From assembly GCA_903913645.1 (NCBI GenBank), contig CAIWMA010000132.1, forward strand, positions 1-52,778: DNA of 52,778 bases. Reading direction: 5' to 3'. The translations under genes were made by a program, and so were the position numbers. The notes beneath the pieces are model-generated. The model made no database searches. It was given only the letters and a program-made list of their open reading frames with translations, and had not been told where the DNA came from. This document shows, one piece after another, positions 39,770-49,486 of the stretch. Within the stretch, counting starts at the first letter, position 1, and every line of letters begins with the position of its first letter. This stretch comes from an uncultured Bacteroidales bacterium. GTDB lineage: Bacteria > Bacteroidota > Bacteroidia > Bacteroidales > UBA4417.

Positions 39770-39842
39770 GATTTTAATTCTATTCCCCGACCTGAAGGTG
39801 GGGCAGGTGAAGTGCAGAAATTTATAACTTGATTAGCTTTAC

Positions 39843-39880
39843 ACGAAAAAAGTCCTGCTCATCACAGGACTTTTTTCGTT
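39843..39880. terminator. bidirectional intrinsic terminator
   Basis: acgaaaaaagtcctgctcatcacaggacttttttcgt. Confidence 0.88.
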
Positions 39881-39918
39881 TGGCAAACTATTTTGCCATT
39901 TCCTATTAACCACTAACA

Positions 39919-40410
39919 TTAGTTTGCAGGTAATTCATCAATAGCGGCTGAAGTTTCATTTCTAAGCTTGTTCACATCGAACTGCAGGTACCTGAATTCA
40001 TTTGCAGGCATTTCAGAAATTTCAGAAGTACTGCCGAAATTAGTTGCATCGAAACGCAGGTATTCAAACTCATTCATTGAGGGAAGTTCTGTTATTTCTG
40101 AAAGAATTTCATCATTAAACTTACTTGCATCGAAACGCAGGTAATCAAAGGAATTCAAAGGCAATTCGGCAATTGAACTTTCAGTACTGAACTTATTCAA
40201 ATCAAAACGAAGGTGACTATACTCATCCTCAAATGATGCAGGTACAGCAATTTCGCTGATCGTACTTTTAACTGCTTCTATTTGTTGTTTAGCATGCGAT
40301 TTAATAATATCACCTTCATAATTGGTGAATGGTTTAGCAATTGATGAAACCGACATGAACAATACAAGGTTCAGAATGGTAAGGGTTGTGATAATTTTTG
40401 AAGTTTTCAT
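39919..40410 (-). CDS. exported protein with four YLRFD-type repeats
   Basis: Signal peptide ILNLVLFMSVSSIAKP; repeats YSHLRFDLNKF, FDYLRFDASKF, FEYLRFDATNF, FRYLQFDVNKL. Confidence 0.75.
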   Translation of the reverse strand: MKTSKIITTLTILNLVLFMSVSSIAKPFTNYEGDIIKSHAKQQIEAVKSTISEIAVPASFEDEYSHLRFDLNKFSTESSIAELPLNSFDYLRFDASKFNDEILSEITELPSMNEFEYLRFDATNFGSTSEISEMPANEFRYLQFDVNKLRNETSAAIDELPAN

Positions 40411-40752
40411 TTTTTATGTTTTTAATCTCTCGCGAGGATATTTTTGAAATAGAATTGATTTATTTGAATTGTGTATATGACGGGCTCCCAGATAAAAAGT
40501 TACAAAAATAATTGTACCGGAAACCTACGTTAGAAAATACAGTAGAAAAAGAAAATATCAGAAGACCTCGCAAACTATTGATTTATTTGACTTTAATACT
40601 GCATTTACTGCCAGAGTTAATTAAACAGATAAAAGGTGGTATTTGTTTTGAACTTTCGAAAAATATTTAGAAACTTTCCCGGATTCAATATTCGGATTTA
40701 AAAACTGCACTCCCATTTTAAAGCTTTAATGTGTTGAATATCACGCATCTAT

Positions 40753-40783
40753 GTTGTCCAAAAGGATTTTGAAGTTAAATTTG
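40753..40783 (+). promoter_or_regulatory. Bacteroidota-type -33/-7 promoter candidate for the alkene reductase gene
   Basis: GTTG, 19 nt spacer, TAAATTTG (fits TAnnTTTG); ATG at 40860. Confidence 0.4.
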
Positions 40784-40859
40784 TGATTTCTTTAATTCTC
40801 ATTGCAACTTTTCACCACTTCATTTGTTTAAGTATTGTATTAAAAAAATAAACAACCTT

Positions 40860-41948
40860 ATGAAGGAATATCAATTACTAACTCCGGTAAAATCAGGAAC
40901 ACTTGAGTTGAAAAATCGTGTTGTTATGGCACCAATGACAAGGTGCCGGGCAATAGGCAATGTACCGAATGACCTGATTGCCGAATATTACAGGCAACGT
41001 TCAGGTGCCGGATTAATCATTACTGAAGGAGTATCCCCTTCACCCAATGGACTCGGTTATGCACGCATTCCCGGTATATTTAGCAAAGAGCAGGTTGCTG
41101 GCTGGGAAAAGACAACATCAGCAGTTCATGCTACTGGTGGAAAAATATTTGTTCAGTTTATGCATTCGGGAAGGATAAGCCATCCGCTAAATATGCCTGA
41201 AGGATCACAAATACTCGCTCCTTCGGCTGTAAAAGCAGCTGGTCAGATGTGGACCGACTCGCAACAAATGCAGGATTTCCCTACACCGAAAGCAATGACG
41301 GCGGATGAACTGATACAAACTAAAAATGAATTTGTAGAGGCTGCTTTGAATGCAGTTGAGGCTGGTTTTGATGGTGTAGAACTTCACAGCGCAAACGGCT
41401 ACCTGCTCGAACAGTTCCTTTCACCAGTTAGTAACATACGCACCGATAATTATGGCGGAAGTATCGAAAACCGCTGCCGTTTCGTTCTCGAAGTGGTTGC
41501 TGCTGTAGCTGAAGCAATTGGCAAAGAAAAAACCGGTATTCGTTTGTCCCCTTACGGAGTAGCCAGCGATATGCCACATTATCCTGAAATTGACGCAACA
41601 TATACATACCTGGCAGAAAAACTCAACAACATTGGAATTGTGTACATTCACCTGGTTGACCATTCAGCTATGGGAGCGCCCCCGGTTCCGGTGGAATTAA
41701 AGAAAAAAATACGGGGTATTTTCAAAAACACTATTATCCTCTCCGGTGGATACGAGAAGGAAAGAGCAGAAGCAGATATTGAAAGCGGGCTAGGCGACCT
41801 CGTTGCATTTGGACGTCCATTTATCAATAATCCCGATCTTGTTGAACGGTTCAAAAATAACCAGGCATTATCAGCAGACCTTAAAATGGACTTGTTCTAT
41901 TCGGCTGATGAAAAAGGATATACTGATTACCCGGTATACGGCAACTAA
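40860..41948 (+). CDS. NADH:flavin oxidoreductase, Old Yellow Enzyme family (alkene reductase)
   Basis: LLTPVKSGTLELKNRVVMAPMTRCRA, AEYYRQRSGAGLIITEG, HSANGYLLEQFLSPVSNIRTDNYGGSIENRCRF; ATG 40860 preferred over the listed 40824 start. Confidence 0.93.
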   Translation: MKEYQLLTPVKSGTLELKNRVVMAPMTRCRAIGNVPNDLIAEYYRQRSGAGLIITEGVSPSPNGLGYARIPGIFSKEQVAGWEKTTSAVHATGGKIFVQFMHSGRISHPLNMPEGSQILAPSAVKAAGQMWTDSQQMQDFPTPKAMTADELIQTKNEFVEAALNAVEAGFDGVELHSANGYLLEQFLSPVSNIRTDNYGGSIENRCRFVLEVVAAVAEAIGKEKTGIRLSPYGVASDMPHYPEIDATYTYLAEKLNNIGIVYIHLVDHSAMGAPPVPVELKKKIRGIFKNTIILSGGYEKERAEADIESGLGDLVAFGRPFINNPDLVERFKNNQALSADLKMDLFYSADEKGYTDYPVYGN

Positions 41949-42201
41949 TCATCAGCTATAAAGCTTAGAAAAATTCATGTCCCAGATTCCAGGATTTAAA
42001 TTTCAGGAAGAGAAATTTGCGTTTCGTTGTATTCATAAGATGGAATTTGAATCCCGGAATTTGGAGTTTGCGCCTATAACCCTGGAATTTTCCTAAAAGT
42101 ACCACACTTCTTCCTGAATGTGTAACTAGCCAGTCTCTAAAGGGTTGTAATTTTGCGGCATCATAATCACTTATTTCACAAACCATTAAATTTAAACTAA
42201 A

Positions 42202-42786
42202 ATGAAAAAACTATCCTTAGTTGCTATCGTAGCAATATCGACCATTTTATTCGCTTTCACAGTTGTTACCAGTTCAACCTGGACATACGACAGTAACCAC
42301 GCTAAAGTTGGTTTCACCGTTACTCATATGTTGGTTTCGGATGTTGAAGGTTCATTCAAAAAAGCAACTGCAACATTAACTACAACTAAAGCTGATTTTA
42401 CAGATGCTGTAGTTGAATTAACAGCTGAATCTAACTCCATCAGCACTGATAATGAAAAACGGGATGCGCATTTGCAAAGTGCCGATTTCTTTGATGTAGC
42501 TCAATTCCCAACACTTACATTTAAAAGTACTTCCTTTAAGAAGACAAAAACTCCAAACACCTATGCAGTTAAAGGAAACCTGACTATGCATGGTGTAACC
42601 AAACCTGTAACTCTTTCAGCTTTGGCTAAAACCGGAACAAATCCAATGAGCAAGAAAACAATTGTAGGTTTCAAAATCACCGGTCAGCTTAAACGCTCTG
42701 ACTTCGGAATTGGTGGCAGCATTCCTGCAGCTATAGTTAGCGATGAGGTTTTGATTAATGCAAATGCAGAATTTGTTAAAGAGTAA
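42202..42786 (+). CDS. YceI family protein
   Basis: STWTYDSNHAKVGFTVTHMLVSDVEGSFKK, HLQSADFFDVAQFPTLTFKST, GNLTMHGVTKPVTL. Confidence 0.94.
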   Translation: MKKLSLVAIVAISTILFAFTVVTSSTWTYDSNHAKVGFTVTHMLVSDVEGSFKKATATLTTTKADFTDAVVELTAESNSISTDNEKRDAHLQSADFFDVAQFPTLTFKSTSFKKTKTPNTYAVKGNLTMHGVTKPVTLSALAKTGTNPMSKKTIVGFKITGQLKRSDFGIGGSIPAAIVSDEVLINANAEFVKE

Positions 42787-42847
42787 TGAACTGATTTTGT
42801 AATCATGAATATTTTGTAAGAGGAAACAATGTATTATTGATTCTCAT

Positions 42848-42881
42848 AAAAAAAGAGAGGCTGACCGCCTCTCTTTTTTTT
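42848..42881. terminator. bidirectional intrinsic terminator
   Basis: aaaaaaagagaggctgaccgcctctctttttttt. Confidence 0.92.
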
Positions 42882-42985
42882 GCACTATTGTTTACAACTG
42901 CAGGACCCGGGTAGATGAAGAATTGACTTCATAAGCTTCTGAAAGTTCAACTTTCAGTACTTCAATTGTGTCTGGTATCTCTTTT

Positions 42986-43657
42986 TCAATTCTGTAAGGA
43001 GTTATAATACCTTACCACCTTTTCAATATCTTCCCTGCTTTTGGTAGATATTTTCTCTTTTTTGATAAATTCACTCACTTCTTTATTCTTATCAGCAAAT
43101 GCTACAAGGATTGATTTGCCTTTTTTATCGACAGCAGTAAGTACTCGTCCTACTTTAATAAGGTAGGCTTCTTTAACGGCGACGGTTTCATTCGGGCTAC
43201 CGGTACCAAGAACGATATTGAAATTTGCAGGCACTATTACGGGGTAATAATTCACATAAAGAATGGCCTTACCATCTACAGCAACTTCCATAAAGCGCTT
43301 ATTCCCCTTCACAGGATCCGAATTATCATAAACAAATATTTTCTTGTCCATCAGTACCTGGCTGATACTATCCGGAAAACTGATTACATAATCTGTATTG
43401 TTGGATTGAAAATACAAGCGATTCCGGTAAACATTATAGCGGTAATTAAGACCTGTGATTGTTTCACCTTTAATTGTCAATACTGTACCTGGGACCCATG
43501 ATTCCGTGAGCCAGGGTGAACCATCCAGCCCTTTTTCTTTTTCAGCCGAAACTATTTTATTATGACCCGGTGGCAAATCGGCTACAAAAACCTGGGCATT
43601 AACACTAACCCGGATTCCAATGGAAATTAGTAAAATGAGGAGAACATGCTTTTTCAT
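42986..43657 (-). CDS. exported hypothetical protein
   Basis: 223 aa with signal peptide MKKHVLLILLISIGIRVSVNAQ. Confidence 0.75.
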   Translation of the reverse strand: MKKHVLLILLISIGIRVSVNAQVFVADLPPGHNKIVSAEKEKGLDGSPWLTESWVPGTVLTIKGETITGLNYRYNVYRNRLYFQSNNTDYVISFPDSISQVLMDKKIFVYDNSDPVKGNKRFMEVAVDGKAILYVNYYPVIVPANFNIVLGTGSPNETVAVKEAYLIKVGRVLTAVDKKGKSILVAFADKNKEVSEFIKKEKISTKSREDIEKVVRYYNSLQN

Positions 43658-44119
43658 AAAATTGTTTTCTAGACCTTTTTAACTAAAAAATTAATATTTT
43701 GCAATGTCATATATCGAGATTGCTAACGGATGTCAAAGGTATACTTTTTGCATTCCCGATATTATTTCAAACCGGATTTTTAAAAAAATGACAAAGAAAT
43801 ATTTAATCCAAACACATAATTGCTGCTTAAACCGGATTAAAACATTTTTTGTATTGAAAATATAGTTCCTGTTTTCGTCATCAACCATATTCATTGATCC
43901 TTTACAACAAAAAGACATTTTAGTTGTTTAACTTTTGTTTAAAAAGTCTAACCAAATCCTAGCCGAACAGGTTCAATATTTTGAGTCAAAATTCAGCCCT
44001 GCTTTCCGTATTTCACCTAAAAACCAGCAAATAAATTCAAAATAGAGGTATTTCCCGACTGTTTTGCCGAAATTTGCATTTCTTAAAGTAAATTCAATCA
44101 GAGTTTTAAATTTTTAAAA

Positions 44120-45523
44120 ATGAGCAACACGCCTAAAACATTATTTGACAAAGTATGGGATGCCCATGTGGTAAAAAGCATTCAGGATGGTCCTGATGTA
44201 TTTTTTATCGACAGGCATTTTATTCACGAAGTTACCAGCCCTGTAGCATTCTTAGGTCTGAAAAACAGGAATGTGCCGGTTATGTTTCCTGACAAAACCT
44301 TTGCAACTGCCGATCATAATACGCCCACTATCAATCAGCATTTACCTGTTGAAGACCCCTTATCGGCCAACCAGTTAAAGGCACTGGAAGAAAATGCAGC
44401 CAAACACGGCATTTCGCACTGGGGTTTAGGCAATCCTAAAAATGGTATTGTTCATGTGGTTGGGCCCGAAAATGGCATTACACTACCAGGAATGACAGTA
44501 GTTTGCGGTGATTCACACACTTCGACACATGGCGCTTTCGGTGCCATTGCTTTTGGAATTGGTACATCCGAAGTAGAGATGGTGCTTTCATCACAATGCA
44601 TCATGCAGTCGAAAGCGAAAAAAATGAGGATTAATGTGAACGGCAAATTAGGAAAAGGTGTTACTGCTAAAGATGTTGCGTTATTTATCATATCACAGAT
44701 TACCGCCAGTGGCGCTACCGGGTACTTTGTTGAATATGCAGGTGAAGTATTTGAAACTATGAGCATGGAAGGCCGCATGACAGTTTGCAACCTTTCGATT
44801 GAAAGCGGCGCACGTGGAGGAATGATTGCTCCTGACGAAACAACTTTTGCTTACCTGAAAGGAAAAGAAAAAGCACCTAAAGGCGATGCCTGGGACACGG
44901 CACTGGAATACTGGAAAACCCTCAAAACTGATGATGGTGCTCAATTTGACAAGGAATTGAATTATAATGCCGACGAAATTGAACCACAAATTACTTATGG
45001 AACCAATCCGGGACTTGGAACCGGCATTACCAAAAACATACCTTTTGCCGCTGCTGTAAAGGACGGCGAAGCTTCCTATAAAAAATCCCTTGCCTATATG
45101 GGTTTCGCTGAAGGCGAAAAGATCATTGGTAAAAAGGTCGATTATGTCTTCCTGGGAAGTTGTACCAACGGCCGTATCGAAGATTTTCGTGCATTTGCGA
45201 CCATCGTTAAAGGCCGTAAAAAAGCCGATAACATTACCGCATGGCTGGTTCCCGGATCGCATGTGGTTGAACAGCAGATTAAAGAAGAAGGCATTCTTGA
45301 TATTATTACAGCAGCGGGTTTTCAACTGCGCCAGCCTGGTTGTTCGGCTTGCCTTGCCATGAATGACGATAAAATCCCTGCTGGCAAATATGCTGTGAGT
45401 ACAAGCAATCGGAATTTCGAAGGACGCCAGGGACCCGGCAGCCGGACCTTACTGGCAAGCCCGTTTGTTGCCGCAGCGGCAGCTGTTACTGGTGTTGTAA
45501 CCGATCCGAGAGATCTGTTGTAA
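44120..45523 (+). CDS. leuC: 3-isopropylmalate dehydratase large subunit
   Basis: [91 protein letters not shown]. Confidence 0.98.
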   Translation: MSNTPKTLFDKVWDAHVVKSIQDGPDVFFIDRHFIHEVTSPVAFLGLKNRNVPVMFPDKTFATADHNTPTINQHLPVEDPLSANQLKALEENAAKHGISHWGLGNPKNGIVHVVGPENGITLPGMTVVCGDSHTSTHGAFGAIAFGIGTSEVEMVLSSQCIMQSKAKKMRINVNGKLGKGVTAKDVALFIISQITASGATGYFVEYAGEVFETMSMEGRMTVCNLSIESGARGGMIAPDETTFAYLKGKEKAPKGDAWDTALEYWKTLKTDDGAQFDKELNYNADEIEPQITYGTNPGLGTGITKNIPFAAAVKDGEASYKKSLAYMGFAEGEKIIGKKVDYVFLGSCTNGRIEDFRAFATIVKGRKKADNITAWLVPGSHVVEQQIKEEGILDIITAAGFQLRQPGCSACLAMNDDKIPAGKYAVSTSNRNFEGRQGPGSRTLLASPFVAAAAAVTGVVTDPRDLL

Positions 45524-45567
45524 CAAGGTACCAGGCAATTAGTTTTAATCAAGAAAATCAGACAAAA

Positions 45568-46164
45568 ATGGCTTACGATAAATTCAATATTTTAAAAAGT
45601 ACTGCAATTCCTCTACCAATCGAAAACGTAGATACCGACCAGATCATTCCTGCCCGTTTCCTGAAAGCGACGGAACGAAAGGGTTTTGGTGATAACCTTT
45701 TCAGAGACTGGAGGTACAATACTGATGGCACACCAAAAACGGATTTCGTTTTAAATAATCCCAGATATTCAGGAAAAATCCTGGTGGGTGGCAAGAACTT
45801 CGGCAGCGGAAGCAGCCGTGAACATGCAGCATGGGCCATTTACGATTATGGCGTTCGTTGCGTGGTTTCGAGTTTCTTTGCAGATATCTTCAAAAACAAT
45901 TCACTCAATATCGGAGTACTTCCTGTTACGGTTAGCCCTGAGTTTTTAGCTGAAATTTACAAGGCCATTGACGCGGATCCCAATACCGAACTGGAAGTAA
46001 ACCTGCCCGATCAAACCATTACTTTACTTGCAACCGGAGAAAAAGAAACCTTCGCAATCGACGGGTATAAAAAACATAATATGCTGAATGGCTTCGACGA
46101 TATCGACTACTTACAGGCGATGAAAAATGAAATCAGGTCTTTCGCTACACAGATGGTACACTAA
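45568..46164 (+). CDS. leuD: 3-isopropylmalate dehydratase small subunit
   Basis: PIENVDTDQIIPARFLKAT, GKNFGSGSSREHAAWAIYDYGVRCVVSSFFADIFKNNSLNIGVLPV. Confidence 0.98.
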   Translation: MAYDKFNILKSTAIPLPIENVDTDQIIPARFLKATERKGFGDNLFRDWRYNTDGTPKTDFVLNNPRYSGKILVGGKNFGSGSSREHAAWAIYDYGVRCVVSSFFADIFKNNSLNIGVLPVTVSPEFLAEIYKAIDADPNTELEVNLPDQTITLLATGEKETFAIDGYKKHNMLNGFDDIDYLQAMKNEIRSFATQMVH

Positions 46165-46204
46165 GCCTTTCGGACAATACATTATTAAGTAAAAGGATAA
46201 AATT

Positions 46205-47728
46205 ATGCCAGGTAAATTACGTCATATTGAAATCATGGACACCACCCTTCGCGATGGTGAACAAACCAGTGGTGTTTCATTTTCAGCCTCCGAAAAACTA
46301 ACAATTGCCCAGTTGTTGCTCACTGAAGTAAAAGTTGACAGGATTGAGGTTGCATCGGCCCGCGTATCTGAAGGCGAATTTCAGGCAGTAAAAAAAATAA
46401 TGGAATGGGCAAGCAGCAAGGGCTTCATCGACAGAATTGAAGTACTCACTTTTGTTGATGGCGACACTTCGGTGAACTGGATGAAAGAAACCGGCGCCAA
46501 AGTAATGAACCTGCTGACCAAAGGCTCCCTAAATCATTTAACACACCAGTTAAAGAAAACACCTGAACAGCATTTTAAGGAAATAGCAGATGTAATTGCC
46601 CTTGCCGGGAAAAACAATATCGCCTGCAATGTTTACCTCGAAGACTGGAGTAACGGGATGCGCCATTCGCCCGAATACGTTTATCAATACCTTGATTTCC
46701 TTACAGCTCAGCCTGTAAAAAGGATTTTATTGCCTGATACTCTCGGCATATTAATTCCTTCCGAAACATTCGAATATGTTTCTGCTATCGTTAAACGATA
46801 CCCTGGTGTACATTTCGATTTTCATGCTCACAACGATTACGACCTTAGTATTGCCAATATTCTGGAAGCTGTTAAAGCTGGTGCACAAGGTTTACATCTA
46901 ACCGTTAACGGAATGGGTGAGCGGGCCGGCAATGCGCCTTTAGCCAGTGCTATTGCAGTTTTAAATGATTTTGTGAAAGGTATCAAAACTTCGGTAGTCG
47001 AGAAATCATTATACCCGGCAAGCCGTTTGGTCGAAACATTTTCGGGTTTACGCATACCTATGAATAAACCCGTTGTTGGTGAAAACGTGTTTACGCAAAC
47101 TGCAGGCATTCATGCCGATGGTGACAAAAAGAATAACCTCTATTTTAATGACCTGATGCCGGAACGATTCGGTCGTCAGCGTAAATATGCATTGGGGAAG
47201 ACCAGTGGAAAAGCCAATATCGAAAACAACTTGCTCCAGTTAGGAATTGAGTTGTCGGATGCAGATTTGAAAAAAGTTACAGCCAGAATCATTGAGCTGG
47301 GCGACAAAAAAGAGACGGTTTCACAGTCTGATTTGCCTTATATTCTATCTGATGTTCTGGATGGCGGCGCATATGAAGAGACCGTCTATATAGAAAATTA
47401 TGTGCTTACAAACTCAAAAGGGCTGAGGCCTTCAGCAACCGTACGTATAAATATTAAAGGGGAAATTTTTGAAGCAGGTGCACAAGGCGACGGGCAGTAC
47501 GATGCATTTATGAATGCCCTGAAGAGGATCTACAAAAAGAAATCACTCGAGTTGCCTTCATTAACGGATTATGTTGTTCATATTCCGCCAGGCGGCCAAT
47601 CGGATGCACTTTGCGAATCGATTATAACCTGGAGCCAGGATGGAAGAGAATTTAAAACCCATGGCCTGGATAGTGACCAGACTGTATCGGCAATAGTTGC
47701 TACCGTGAAAATGCTGAACGGGATTTAG
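46205..47728 (+). CDS. 2-isopropylmalate/citramalate synthase family protein (HMGL-like TIM barrel + LeuA regulatory domain)
   Basis: EIMDTTLRDGEQTSGVSFSASEKL, LPDTLGIL, FHAHNDYDLSIAN, TVNGMGERAGNAPL, HADGDKKN; C-terminal LeuA-dimer-like domain; LeuA/CimA assignment not resolvable by eye. Confidence 0.9.
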   Translation: MPGKLRHIEIMDTTLRDGEQTSGVSFSASEKLTIAQLLLTEVKVDRIEVASARVSEGEFQAVKKIMEWASSKGFIDRIEVLTFVDGDTSVNWMKETGAKVMNLLTKGSLNHLTHQLKKTPEQHFKEIADVIALAGKNNIACNVYLEDWSNGMRHSPEYVYQYLDFLTAQPVKRILLPDTLGILIPSETFEYVSAIVKRYPGVHFDFHAHNDYDLSIANILEAVKAGAQGLHLTVNGMGERAGNAPLASAIAVLNDFVKGIKTSVVEKSLYPASRLVETFSGLRIPMNKPVVGENVFTQTAGIHADGDKKNNLYFNDLMPERFGRQRKYALGKTSGKANIENNLLQLGIELSDADLKKVTARIIELGDKKETVSQSDLPYILSDVLDGGAYEETVYIENYVLTNSKGLRPSATVRINIKGEIFEAGAQGDGQYDAFMNALKRIYKKKSLELPSLTDYVVHIPPGGQSDALCESIITWSQDGREFKTHGLDSDQTVSAIVATVKMLNGI

Positions 47729-47730
47729 GG

Positions 47731-47793
47731 GACGGAGGTTGGAAGACGGAAGACGGAAGTTGGAAGACGGGAGTCGGAAGACGTAAGTCGAAA
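47731..47793. repeat. degenerate 7/14-bp tandem repeat
   Basis: gacggaggttggaa gacggaa gacggaagttggaa gacgggagtcggaa gacgtaagtcgaaa. Confidence 0.85.
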
Positions 47794-47937
47794 GAGACCA
47801 GAATGGGATAATAACTCTAAAGTACAATTTCGCCCCTCGCCACCCCCCTGGCCTGCACTGAGCGGAGTCGAAGTGCCCTTTCCTATTGTTACGAATAAAA
47901 ATTTAACACAGAATTATAATTAAGCCCAAAATCGACT

Positions 47938-49011
47938 ATGGCATCAAAACACATTTTAATTGTTCCCGGTGATGGTATCGGACAGGAAGTAACTGCAGTT
48001 GGCAAAAAAGTACTCGATAGAATCGCTGCACGTTTTAAACATACTTTTACTTATGACGAAGCTTTAATTGGGCATGCAGCCATTGAAGTTACAGGGAATC
48101 CGTTGCCGGATGAATCGCTGGATAAAATGAAACAATCCGACGCTGTATTGTTTGGTGCCGTCGGTCACCCGAAATACGATAACGATCCTTCGGCAAAAGT
48201 CCGCCCGGAACAAGGTTTATTGAGGATGCGCAAGGAATTAGGGCTGTATGCAAATATTCGCCCGATTAAATTATTTGATGAACTTTTGAGTGCTTCCAGC
48301 ATTAAACCCGAAATTTTAAAAGGCGCTGATATCCTCTTTTTCAGGGAACTGACCGGCGATCTGTATTTCGGCGAAAAAGGTAGAAAAAACAATGGCGATA
48401 CCGCTTTCGACGTTGCCGAATACAGCAGGTACGAAGTGGAGCGCATTGCATACAAAGCCTTTATTGCTGCCCGCACGCGCCGCAAAAAACTATGTTCAGT
48501 AGACAAAGCCAATGTACTTGAAACAAGCCGCCTTTGGAGAGAAGTAGTTCAGAAAATTGCTTTGGAATATCCTGATGTGGAAGTTGAACACATGTTTGTT
48601 GATTCAGCTGCTATGATGCTTATTAAAGACCCGTGCCGTTTCGATGTAGTGGTAACGGCTAACTTATTCGGCGATATTTTAACCGACGAAGCTTCGCAAA
48701 TTGCTGGTTCCATGGGAATGCTGGCTTCGGCATCCATCGGCGACGGAACAGGGGTTTACGAACCTATCCATGGTTCGGCACATGATATTACAGGAAAATG
48801 CGTGGCAAATCCTTTAGCTTCCATACTTTCAGTCTCATTAATGTTAGATATTTCCTTTGGCCTGAAAGCCGAAGCAGAAGCAATAATAAAAGCAGTTGAT
48901 GCTGTGCTTAAAGCAGGCTTCCGTACACGCGACATAGCCGACAGTACTACTCCAGCCAATATGATTTTAGGCACGGATGCGATGGGGGAAGAAGTGTTGA
49001 AACAGCTGTAA
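47938..49011 (+). CDS. leuB: 3-isopropylmalate dehydrogenase
   Basis: IVPGDGIGQEVTAVGKKVLD, LFGAVGHPKYD, RPEQGLLRMRKELGLYANIRP, FFRELTGDLYFGEKG, MFVDSAAMMLIKDP, TANLFGDILTDEASQIAGSMGMLASAS. Confidence 0.98.
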   Translation: MASKHILIVPGDGIGQEVTAVGKKVLDRIAARFKHTFTYDEALIGHAAIEVTGNPLPDESLDKMKQSDAVLFGAVGHPKYDNDPSAKVRPEQGLLRMRKELGLYANIRPIKLFDELLSASSIKPEILKGADILFFRELTGDLYFGEKGRKNNGDTAFDVAEYSRYEVERIAYKAFIAARTRRKKLCSVDKANVLETSRLWREVVQKIALEYPDVEVEHMFVDSAAMMLIKDPCRFDVVVTANLFGDILTDEASQIAGSMGMLASASIGDGTGVYEPIHGSAHDITGKCVANPLASILSVSLMLDISFGLKAEAEAIIKAVDAVLKAGFRTRDIADSTTPANMILGTDAMGEEVLKQL

Positions 49012-49042
49012 AAGACAGTTTTGTCATCCTTTGATTAAGCAC

Positions 49043-49080
49043 AAAAAAACAGCTACCCAACAAGTTCGGATAGCTGTTTA
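49043..49080. terminator. terminator-like hairpin after leuB
   Basis: aaaaaaacagctacccaacaagttcggatagctgttta. Confidence 0.7.
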
Positions 49081-49116
49081 ACAATCCATTAAACGTATAA
49101 TCAGGCAAAACGGTCT

Positions 49117-49365
49117 TTACAGCGGATTTTCGGCCTTCTTTTTGTATATACCATGCCATTTTCTTCCGGCATATGCTATGCCTAATGCCATTAATATAAA
49201 TGCGCCATCGCTAATGGATGCCCCCGACCCAACCGGAGTATTGCCACCAACTCCGGTCCTGGGTACTAAGCCACTGTTAGGATGCGGAGGCGACTGAGCC
49301 TGGAGCATGGTTGTTGATACTTGCAGTAAGGCTGTTAAAATGAGTATCTTGACGAGTTGTTTGAT
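49117..49365 (-). CDS. small exported protein with C-terminal TM + basic tail (protein-sorting-like); start codon uncertain
   Basis: Listed ORF starts at ATG 49308, but the reading frame extends upstream as IKQLVKILILTALLQVSTTMLQAQSPP (signal peptide-like) from ATC 49363-49365; C-terminus GAFILMALGIAYAGRKWHGIYKKKAENPL. Confidence 0.55.
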   Translation of the reverse strand: MKQLVKILILTALLQVSTTMLQAQSPPHPNSGLVPRTGVGGNTPVGSGASISDGAFILMALGIAYAGRKWHGIYKKKAENPL

Positions 49366-49486
49366 AGGATATAAAAGGTTAAGGGGTTAGTATCTAATCT
49401 TTTAATTTATTAGCATTTTATTTATTTGAATTAAGGAAGCTATTTTGACATCTTTGACAATGTGCCTTCCCTTTGCAGGAAATAAT

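Noticed and set aside
43733-43918. 61-aa minus-strand ORF upstream of leuC
   Set aside because: No recognizable features or conserved-looking motif; AT-rich region.
44693-45325. 210-aa minus-strand ORF
   Set aside because: Fully antisense to leuC, composition typical of a shadow ORF.
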